The notes under the pieces: model-generated | The model's database searches: none | What the model was told of the DNA's origin: nothing | Seen by the model: only the letters and a program-made list of their open reading frames with translations | DNA from: an uncultured Gemmataceae bacterium | GTDB lineage: Bacteria > Planctomycetota > Planctomycetia > Gemmatales > Gemmataceae | Length of the DNA stretch: 5,584 bases | Direction: 5' to 3' | Assembly: GCA_937922175.1 (NCBI GenBank) | Contig: CAKZUU010000341.1 | Coordinates: 1-5,584, forward strand | In this document: piece by piece, positions 1 through 4,786 of the stretch | Numbering within the stretch: position 1 is the stretch's first letter | Layout of the letters: the number at the start of each line of letters is the position of its first letter | Position numbers and translations under genes: made by a program

Positions 1-608
1 TTGAGCCTGAGCGACTCCTCCTGGCCTACCGTCAAGGGGTATTTCCCATGTACGAGGAGGGGGAGCCGATCTGTTGGTGGTCGCCGGACCCCCGGGCTAT
101 TTTTGAACTCCACGACCTTCACGTTCCGCGGCGATTGGCGCGCACGATCCGCTCCAAGAAGTTCCGCGTGACCTTCGATCGATGCTTCCCCGATGTCATC
201 CTGGGCTGTTCCGACCGTCCCGAGGGTACGTGGATCACTCGGCAGGTGATCGAGGCGTACACCCGGCTCCATTATTTGGGATACGCCCACAGTGTCGAGG
301 TCTGGTGCGACGATGTGCTGGCCGGCGGGGTCTACGGTGTCGCCATCGGGGGATTCTTCGCCGGCGAGTCGATGTTTCACCGCGTTCGCGATGCCTCGAA
401 GGTCGCCCTTTATCATCTGTTTGAACATTTGCTTCGGCGCGGCTTTGACCTCTTCGACACGCAAATCCTCAACGACCACACCGCCGCCTTGGGAGCCTTC
501 AATATCCGACGCCGGGAGTACCTGGCCCGTCTCCGAAAGGCCCTGAAGATGCCCGTTTCATTCGGTCCTCCCCCGACTCTGACGGAGGAAATGTGTCAGC
601 CTTCGTAG
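1..608 (+). CDS. aat: Leucyl/phenylalanyl-tRNA--protein transferase, 5' end cut by window edge
   Basis: Transfers Leu or Phe from aminoacyl-tRNA to the N-terminal Arg or Lys of proteins, marking them for ClpAP/ClpS degradation (bacterial N-degron pathway, cytoplasm). The reading frame is open to the window edge; the first whole codon is at 3. The 15 codons before the ATG at 48 read EPERLLLAYRQGVFP, which matches the family N-terminus (LL.AY..G.FPM). The ATG at 48 is therefore internal and the true start lies outside. Counting from that Met, family hallmarks follow: WWSPDPR at 10-16, TWIT at 61-64, the signature GESMF at 106-110, DASK at 115-118, and DTQILNDH at 137-144 followed by LGA. About 201 residues are visible against roughly 200-235 for the family, so little is missing. 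The C-terminus ends at TAG 606-608 and looks complete. It is convergent with the secreted-protein gene, so no operon partner is visible. The family call is firm; substrate preference is taken from the family. Confidence 0.95.
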   Translation, partial: EPERLLLAYRQGVFPMYEEGEPICWWSPDPRAIFELHDLHVPRRLARTIRSKKFRVTFDRCFPDVILGCSDRPEGTWITRQVIEAYTRLHYLGYAHSVEVWCDDVLAGGVYGVAIGGFFAGESMFHRVRDASKVALYHLFEHLLRRGFDLFDTQILNDHTAALGAFNIRRREYLARLRKALKMPVSFGPPPTLTEEMCQPS

Positions 609-667
609 GCAAGCGAGGATTTTCTTGGTTCTGACCCGTCATTGGACCCGCTGACCCCGCTTGCTCG

Positions 668-695
668 TGACTCATTTGAGTCATCCCGGGGGATG
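668..695. repeat. Two overlapping inverted repeats in the convergent gap (possible bidirectional terminator)
   Basis: The gap 609-773 lies between the 3' ends of aat (plus) and the secreted-protein gene (minus). It holds TGACTCA-TT-TGAGTCA (668-683, 7-bp arms) and, sharing its last two bases, CATCCC-GG-GGGATG (682-695, 6-bp arms). Loops of two bases are tight, so the real hairpins would have one fewer pair each. The two stems share bases 682-683 and compete at their edges. Neither is followed by a run of T on either strand, so a classical Rho-independent terminator is not supported; a structured 3' end or a Rho-linked region is possible. TGACTC recurs at 705-710. I see no open frame of interest in the rest of the gap. 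Confidence 0.4.
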
Positions 696-773
696 GGAAC
701 GCTTTGACTCCGCCCCCATTGCCGCTTGGTGAAGCCTCGTGGCGATCGATCTTTGCCATCAGCCCGCCGAAGG

Positions 774-2075
774 CTAGGGCAAGGGCAAGTCGCGGAACTG
801 GAATTCAATGGTATGCTGCATCAGCGACCAGTGCAGATAGACCAGACGAGCAGGCGGACCGACGTCGGCTCGACCGTTACTTCCGAAGATGAACGTTGCT
901 TGCACGTGCCCGGGATTGCTGTTCTCCCAATTGAAACCCTGTGAAACGTATTTGTTTCCCCGAGCGTCGAGCAATTCGATGCGCTGGTTCACCGAATTCA
1001 TCCAATTGAAATCTTGGGCCGCGTTCGCCGCCATGTTCCTCACGGTGAGGCGCACGTGGTATTGGGACGGGTTCAACTCTTTGACCTCGTGGACGATGAG
1101 TTCGACTTCCCCTTGAGCCGTTTTCTGGTCTTTCGCCTTGAGGATATTGTCGATCACCACGAGCGGCTTCTGGTCGGCGAGCAAGGTCAGAGGGAGAGCA
1201 ATTTGCAATCGTTTGACAGATCGAGCCTCTTTGTTGGGCCAATGAAGGTTCACATTGGAGCCGGCTTGATACATGCGGTAACCGCCGAAAACGGCTTGGT
1301 ACATCGCCTCGTGAGGCATAGTCGCTGGCTTCATCGACTGGCCGAATTCATCAATCGCTTCCAGCACGCGGGGTTGCCCGACACCCAATATGGGGAGTTT
1401 CGGCTCGCTGAAGATCTGAAACGTGAATGTCAGCGATTCATTCGGCGAGTGGTCGTGGAGAGGGTTTTTGGGGATCGGTCCCAACTGTCGATTTTTCTGG
1501 TAGCCGAAGTTGTTCGCAACGATGCGAAAAGGACCATGCAGGACGACGTGGGGCCAATACCCATCTTGGTCGTAGATGATCAACCCCTGGCCCTCGTTGT
1601 GGTACATCATCGCGCCGGTCAGGCGGTTGAGGTCATCCATGACTTCCCAGAAGGTCGCCCGAGGCCGATTCAGCGTGACGAGATGTTTACCACCGCCCCC
1701 TTGATACACCAGGGGATAACCCGTTTGACGAGCAAGTTCGCGGATCACATCCGAGACGGGACGATCCTGGACGACAATATTGACGGTTTTGGGCATCAGG
1801 GTGGCGACGCGCTCGACTCGCTCCAAGACGCTGGTGAGGCGTCGGCGGACTTCGGCGTCTTTCGTCTGCTCCAGCGCTTGTCGGAGTGCGGGAAGGCTGT
1901 CGGGGCCGCTCGATTCTAGTCGCTTCAGGGCCGATTCGCGCCGGCGATAATCACGATGAGCCAATTCCTGAATGATCGAGGAAATGGAGTCTGCCTTTGA
2001 TGACGGTTCTTCCGCGGGAATCGAGGGCAACACGGTCAGGAGCAGAACGCACGTTCCGGAAAGAAAACGGGGCAT
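774..2075 (-). CDS. Secreted protein of unknown function with HEAT-like repeat and STN/secretin-like domain
   Basis: I do not recognise a named family for the full 433-residue protein. Residues 1-21 form a Sec-type signal peptide: a short basic start (MPR), a Leu/Val-rich core, and a probable cut after IPA before EEPSS. Residues about 29-90 are two or more amphipathic helices with the spacing of HEAT/armadillo repeats (RRRESALKRL, LPALRQAL, EVRRRL). Residues about 96-165 resemble the small STN/secretin N domain: a beta strand (VNIVVQD), a helix (DVIRELARQTGYPLVYQ), a second strand (HLVTLN), then a helix (FWEVMDDLNRLTG). Residues about 175-430 are strand-rich and aromatic-rich, perhaps a beta-sandwich (LTVRNMAANAAQDFNWMN, LLDARGNKYVSQGFNW). 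Only one Cys is present, inside the signal peptide, and there is no lipobox or heme motif. It probably acts in the periplasm in protein-protein binding. The gene starts 167 bp after the nrfA stop on the same strand, with a weak Shine-Dalgarno (GAGA) and its own candidate promoter, so a link to nitrite reduction is not shown. The combination of domains suggests Planctomycetota. Confidence 0.85.
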   Translation of the reverse strand: MPRFLSGTCVLLLTVLPSIPAEEPSSKADSISSIIQELAHRDYRRRESALKRLESSGPDSLPALRQALEQTKDAEVRRRLTSVLERVERVATLMPKTVNIVVQDRPVSDVIRELARQTGYPLVYQGGGGKHLVTLNRPRATFWEVMDDLNRLTGAMMYHNEGQGLIIYDQDGYWPHVVLHGPFRIVANNFGYQKNRQLGPIPKNPLHDHSPNESLTFTFQIFSEPKLPILGVGQPRVLEAIDEFGQSMKPATMPHEAMYQAVFGGYRMYQAGSNVNLHWPNKEARSVKRLQIALPLTLLADQKPLVVIDNILKAKDQKTAQGEVELIVHEVKELNPSQYHVRLTVRNMAANAAQDFNWMNSVNQRIELLDARGNKYVSQGFNWENSNPGHVQATFIFGSNGRADVGPPARLVYLHWSLMQHTIEFQFRDLPLP

Positions 2076-2123
2076 GGATCACGTCTCGGGGGTGGCCTCT
2101 CGGTCCAATCGCCTGTCCACTTG

Positions 2124-2153
2124 AGCATAACGGGGAGGATTCTCGGGTTTCAA
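2124..2153 (-). promoter_or_regulatory. Candidate sigma70-type promoter for the secreted-protein gene
   Basis: On the minus strand, TTGAAA (2153-2148, 5/6 match to the -35 consensus) lies 18 bp before TATGCT (2129-2124, 4/6 match to the -10). The predicted start is near 2117, giving a leader of about 42 nt before the ATG at 2075. This would let the gene be expressed independently of nrfHA. Promoter consensus in the presumed host group is poorly known, so this is tentative. Confidence 0.35.
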
Positions 2154-2220
2154 GGGTTTCTTCGTGATGGTCGCCCGGGAAATAGCGACGAGCACGGCAC
2201 GAACGGAATTGTCAGGGGCT

Positions 2221-2234
2221 TCGGTCTTGACCGA
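2221..2234 (-). repeat. Short inverted repeat just past the nrfA stop
   Basis: TCGGTC-TT-GACCGA (6-bp arms, 2-base loop) lies 8 bp beyond the nrfA stop codon on the transcribed strand. The position suits a transcript end, but no T-run follows on the minus strand (the next bases read AGCCCCTGAC). It is at best a structured 3' end that protects the nrfHA message, not a proven terminator. Confidence 0.25.
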
Positions 2235-2242
2235 GTTTCCGT

Positions 2243-3667
2243 TTATTTCCGCAACACGTCGATTTGTGCTTGACGAGCGAAGTCGATCGCCTCGCCAAGC
2301 AGTCGGGCCGCCTCCTGAGGGGCATGAAAACCACGCGAATTCTCCGACAGGACGAAATCGACCCGCCATTGTGCTTTGCGATGCAACTCGCGCGCTCGTT
2401 GCAGACGCTCGGGATCGACACCGGCCGCTTCCGCGTTTTTCAATGCGTCGTACATCTCGATGAGGACATTCTCGGCGCGATCCAAGAGAACGAGCGTTCG
2501 TTGTTGAATCGTATCGACACGGGCGCGTAACTCCTCCTCGCTGTAGCGGTGGCAAACCTGGCAGGAGCGGTTCACTTGCAACATCGGACTGCGGACCTGA
2601 TGGTCACTGACTTTGACGGCCCCCTCGCGACGATAGGGCATGTGGCAATCGGCACAGGCCACGCCGCTGCGGGCGTGAATCCCCTGATTCCATAACTCGA
2701 ATTCGGGATGCTGCGCTTTGAGAACTCGGGCCTTGGTTTCGGCGTGGCTCCAATCGCGGAAGCCGATCTCTTCGTAGTAGGCCTCCAGATCGTCGGCACG
2801 CAAGCCTTTGTGCCAGGGATACGTGACCAATTTGCCCTCGCCGCGGAAGTAGTATTCCACATGACACTGCCCGCAGACGAAGCTGCGCATTTCCTGTCGT
2901 GTGGCTCGCTCATTGGGATCATATTTCGCCGTCGCGGGGATGCGGCCCGTCTCACGGTCTTTGCGCCATTGCACGATGCTCGCCAAATGCGGGACATCGG
3001 CCGAGCTATCCGCCAAGGCATGGATGCCGTGGAGAAACGCCGGACGAGTGATCCGCAGTTCAAGCGTCCTCGAATCGTGGCAATCGACGCAGCTGACGGG
3101 ATGCGTCACCAGCCGGTTTCCCGACGGGTCGGTCAAGTCGTGAGCCTGCTGGTAAGGCATGGCACAGGCTTTGACAAAACCGGCCTCGAGGTCGCCGTTG
3201 CCCAAATGACGATACAGCGGTAGGACCGAGCTGTGACAGTGCAAACACGCGCCGGTTTGTTTAAAGCGATGGACGCGCTCGGTTTGCTCTTGGTCGGCCA
3301 ACATGTAGGCATGGCCACGCTTCTCGCGATAATCGACGCTGAACGGATAGCCGGCAAAGATCCGTTTCAACCTGGGGTCGGCATCGAGTTTCGACGGGGG
3401 CAGAGCGTCGCTGCCGCCATGCTGTGTTCGTTCGTTGTCCACCGTTCGTTTGTACGAGTCGTACTGACGGGGAAAATTACGTCCCCAGATCTCGGGGTCG
3501 ACGACGTCTTCGCCGATCTCGGCCAACTGAAAATATTGTTCCCGCGCTTCGTTCTTGCGCTGGGCGATGTTCATGAGGAGGGCGGTCAGACCGAAAGTCG
3601 CCGCGGCGGAAAGGGCGATCACCACCAGGTAAGGCCAAACGGGTTTTCGGACGACGGTTTGGGTCAT
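2243..3667 (-). CDS. nrfA: Ammonia-forming pentaheme cytochrome c nitrite reductase, catalytic subunit
   Basis: Reduces nitrite to ammonium with six electrons on the outer side of the cytoplasmic membrane, fed by NrfH. The 474-residue protein has five heme c motifs: CLHCH 141-145, CVDCH 193-197, CGQCH 265-269, CADCH 338-342 and CQVCH 369-373. Active-site and calcium features of the family are present: RGH at 117-119 (R117 candidate catalytic Arg), CGQCHVEYYF with Glu271 and Tyr272, and K317-A-Q319-H320, matching the K-x-Q-H of E. coli NrfA. The first motif, which holds the catalytic heme, is CxxCH, not the common CxxCK. Residues 11-33 are hydrophobic with no clear cleavage site, so the N-terminus may stay as a membrane anchor. 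The helical C-terminus (about 376-474) fits the long helices of the NrfA dimer interface. I chose the ATG at 3667 because GAGGA sits 5 nt upstream; a TTG at 3682 in the same frame lacks this support. The gene lies 75 bp after nrfH, probably in one operon. The identity is firm. Confidence 0.96.
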   Translation of the reverse strand: MTQTVVRKPVWPYLVVIALSAAATFGLTALLMNIAQRKNEAREQYFQLAEIGEDVVDPEIWGRNFPRQYDSYKRTVDNERTQHGGSDALPPSKLDADPRLKRIFAGYPFSVDYREKRGHAYMLADQEQTERVHRFKQTGACLHCHSSVLPLYRHLGNGDLEAGFVKACAMPYQQAHDLTDPSGNRLVTHPVSCVDCHDSRTLELRITRPAFLHGIHALADSSADVPHLASIVQWRKDRETGRIPATAKYDPNERATRQEMRSFVCGQCHVEYYFRGEGKLVTYPWHKGLRADDLEAYYEEIGFRDWSHAETKARVLKAQHPEFELWNQGIHARSGVACADCHMPYRREGAVKVSDHQVRSPMLQVNRSCQVCHRYSEEELRARVDTIQQRTLVLLDRAENVLIEMYDALKNAEAAGVDPERLQRARELHRKAQWRVDFVLSENSRGFHAPQEAARLLGEAIDFARQAQIDVLRK

Positions 3668-3672
3668 GACGA

Positions 3673-3677
3673 TCCTC
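3673..3677 (-). promoter_or_regulatory. Ribosome binding site that fixes the nrfA start
   Basis: On the minus strand the sequence is GAGGA-TCGTC-ATG, a strong Shine-Dalgarno core 5 nt before the ATG at 3667. The same bases would be codons of the longer TTG-initiated form, so they argue for the shorter protein. Confidence 0.7.
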
Positions 3678-3692
3678 AGCAAATGGGGAACC

Positions 3693-3704
3693 TCGAGTTC
3701 TCGA
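3693..3704. repeat. Small palindrome in the nrfH-nrfA spacer
   Basis: TCGAG-TT-CTCGA lies in the 75-bp spacer between nrfH and nrfA, about 26 bp before the nrfA start. It could form a weak hairpin in the nrfHA message and adjust the ratio of the two subunits, since NrfA and NrfH assemble in unequal numbers in known complexes (two NrfA per NrfH in Desulfovibrio vulgaris). A 12-bp palindrome can arise by chance, so the role is speculative. Confidence 0.2.
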
Positions 3705-3742
3705 CGTCAATGGGCGTCCCATGTTGAGTCGGCGACATCGGG

Positions 3743-4210
3743 TCAACGAAGCGATCCGTGGCCAATGGCGTCGTGACACCGCAGGCAGTTGTTGCTGGCG
3801 TCCGCTGCGGATCCTCGGTCCACGATCTCACGGACCACGCCACCATGACAGTCGATGCAATTCGCTTGCAGGACCTCGGCATTGCCGGGTTTGATTCGAA
3901 TCGGCTCATGGAAGTTTTGCGTCGTGAATCCGTAGGAATGCCAAAACCCGTTCCGCACTTTCGAAAGATACTTGCCTACCAGATCGTGCGGCACATGACA
4001 ATCGTTGCAGGTGGCGGCAGTGTGATGACTCGCTTTTTGCCAACCGTCGTAGTGGTCGCGCATGACATGGCAGTTCACACAAGCACGGGGATCGTTGCTT
4101 AAGTACGCGGTCCCCTCGGCAAACCGGAACGTGTACGCTCCCACGCCGAGGATCGCTCCCAGGAGAACGCAACAGACGAAAGCCAAGCGGGACATTCGCG
4201 TCAGAGCCAT
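3743..4210 (-). CDS. nrfH: Membrane-anchored tetraheme cytochrome c, quinol dehydrogenase subunit of nitrite reductase
   Basis: Oxidises menaquinol and hands electrons to NrfA; a NapC/NirT-family protein on the outer face of the membrane. In the 155-residue protein, residues 8-27 form the single N-terminal membrane helix (LAFVCCVLLGAILGVGAYTF). Four heme c motifs follow: CVNCH 44-48, CNDCH 68-72, CIDCH 118-122 and CLRCH 142-146. The first is CxxCHxM with Met50, the arrangement in which Met ligates heme 1 in Desulfovibrio NrfH. His150, after the last motif, is a plausible distal ligand. The length and the SNDPRACVNCH start are normal for NrfH. I chose the ATG at 4210 because GAAGG sits 4 nt upstream and the membrane helix then begins close to the N-terminus; a GTG at 4288 would run across the divergent promoter and into the Rrf2 gene. 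It is the first gene of a probable nrfHA operon, divergent from the regulator with 68 bp between start codons. Confidence 0.95.
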   Translation of the reverse strand: MALTRMSRLAFVCCVLLGAILGVGAYTFRFAEGTAYLSNDPRACVNCHVMRDHYDGWQKASHHTAATCNDCHVPHDLVGKYLSKVRNGFWHSYGFTTQNFHEPIRIKPGNAEVLQANCIDCHGGVVREIVDRGSAADASNNCLRCHDAIGHGSLR

Positions 4211-4241
4211 GTCGCCTTCACGAATCAAATCCCATGCCGAT

Positions 4242-4250
4242 TGATATAAT
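4242..4250 (+). promoter_or_regulatory. Extended -10 promoter of the Rrf2 regulator gene
   Basis: TGATATAAT is a perfect extended -10 (TGnTATAAT). No good -35 lies at 16-19 bp upstream, as is common for extended -10 promoters. The start would fall near 4257, leaving a leader of about 22 nt before the ATG at 4279. This also shows that the in-frame ATG at 4234 cannot be the main start, since it lies upstream of the promoter. Confidence 0.6.
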
Positions 4251-4265
4251 GTGCGGTGTCGCACA
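4250..4265. promoter_or_regulatory. Perfect 16-bp inverted repeat, candidate operator in the nrfH/rrf2 divergent region
   Basis: TGTGCG-GTGT-CGCACA has two perfect 6-bp arms and a 4-bp spacer. It begins on the last base of the -10 box and covers the predicted start (about 4257) of the regulator gene, a classic position for repression. It lies 40-55 bp upstream of the nrfH start codon, so it could also affect nrfHA. The outer TGTG-N8-CACA geometry equals that of Crp/Fnr-family sites (TGTGA-N6-TCACA), so two binders are possible: the Rrf2 protein itself or a Crp/Fnr-type regulator. No clear nrfH promoter could be identified on the minus strand. Confidence 0.5.
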
Positions 4266-4278
4266 CGGGCGAGATGGA

Positions 4279-4740
4279 ATGTTCTCACAAACCGTTGAAT
4301 ACGCCTTGCGAGCCGCGGTGTTTTTGGCCGATCAGGGCAAGGCTTGCACCACGCCGGAGATCGCCCGAGCTACTCGGGTGCCAGCACCGTATTTGGCGAA
4401 GGTCCTGCAAAGTCTCAGTCGGGGTGGAATCGTCCGCTCGCAACGGGGACTTCACGGCGGTTTTCAACTTGCCTCCGATCCCTCCCAGGTGACGATTTGG
4501 GACGTGGTGCAGTGTGTCGAGCCGATTCAGCGCATTCGCGCCTGCCCGTTAGATTTCTCCACCCACCGCACGTCACTGTGCCCCTTGCACAAAAAAATCG
4601 ACAGTGCCTTAGAGGCCATCGAGTTGGCATTTCGCGGCAGTACCTTGGCCGATCTGCTCGCCGAACCCACAAGTAGCAAACCCCTCTGCCCTGTGCCCGT
4701 GGTTGTTTCATTGGACCGCTCGCGTTCGGACCGAAAATAA
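4279..4740 (+). CDS. Rrf2-family transcriptional regulator, probable controller of nrfHA
   Basis: A cytoplasmic DNA-binding regulator of the Rrf2 family (IscR, NsrR, RirA, CymR). The 153 residues start with the family signature MFSQTVEYALRA. A winged helix-turn-helix follows: TTPEIARATRVPAPYLAKVL (24-43) and the wing GLHGGFQLA (57-65). The C-terminal part has TLADLL (122-127), also typical. Cys residues are at 23, 79, 89, 101 and 137. C101-P-L-H104 copies the last Cys-x-x-His of IscR, but the C89 to C101 gap of 11 residues differs from the C-x5-C-x5-C of IscR and the tighter C-x4-C-x5-C of E. coli NsrR; H96 lies between. An Fe-S or other metal cofactor is likely but its ligands are uncertain. 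NO or redox sensing is inferred from the divergent nrfHA genes and from NsrR control of nrf in E. coli. The start at 4279 was chosen over the in-frame ATG at 4234 by the family N-terminus and by the promoter at 4242-4250; GGGCGAG lies 5 nt upstream. Confidence 0.92.
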   Translation: MFSQTVEYALRAAVFLADQGKACTTPEIARATRVPAPYLAKVLQSLSRGGIVRSQRGLHGGFQLASDPSQVTIWDVVQCVEPIQRIRACPLDFSTHRTSLCPLHKKIDSALEAIELAFRGSTLADLLAEPTSSKPLCPVPVVVSLDRSRSDRK

Positions 4741-4786
4741 AATCGGGTCGGTCGCATTGACTGGAATGTTCTCAGACGCGTGTCTG
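4729..4786. terminator. Weak hairpins in the convergent rrf2/MATE 3' region
   Basis: Only 31 bp separate the two convergent stop codons. Two inverted repeats are present: GACCGA (4729-4734) with TCGGTC (4748-4753), spanning the regulator's stop, and CAGAC-GCGT-GTCTG (4773-4786) at the 3' end of the MATE gene. The AT-rich loop of the first reads ATTTTATTTT on the minus strand, but it is inside the hairpin, not after it. No stem with a following T-run is seen, so any termination role is tentative. Confidence 0.25.

Noticed and set aside
48..50. ATG at 48 as the start of aat
   Set aside because: The 15 codons before it encode the conserved LL.AY..G.FP part of the family, so the start is beyond the window.
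1014..1919. 301-codon open frame on the plus strand, antisense to the secreted-protein gene
   Set aside because: It lies entirely inside the minus-strand gene, has no recognisable family motif, and the minus-strand product has a signal peptide and domain-like segments. Long antisense frames are common in GC-rich genes.
2221..2234. Rho-independent terminator after nrfA
   Set aside because: The hairpin exists but has only a 2-base loop and no T-run after it on the minus strand; kept only as a weak inverted repeat.
2079..2555. 158-codon open frame on the minus strand spanning the 3' end of nrfA and the gap
   Set aside because: Two thirds of it overlaps nrfA in another frame, and the product is low-complexity Arg/Ser-rich with no family signature.
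2708..3223. 171-codon open frame on the plus strand inside nrfA
   Set aside because: nrfA on the other strand carries five heme motifs and the catalytic residues; the antisense product shows no motif.
3668..3682. Longer nrfA form from a TTG codon at 3682
   Set aside because: TTG is a weak start, and the five extra codons include the GAGGA ribosome site that serves the ATG at 3667.
4234..4278. Longer Rrf2 form from the ATG at 4234
   Set aside because: That ATG lies upstream of the TGATATAAT promoter, and the Rrf2 family normally begins at the equivalent of MFSQTVEYALRA (ATG 4279).
4211..4288. Longer nrfH form from a GTG codon at 4288
   Set aside because: It would cross the divergent promoter and palindrome, overlap the start of the Rrf2 gene, and place 26 polar residues before the membrane helix, unlike NrfH.
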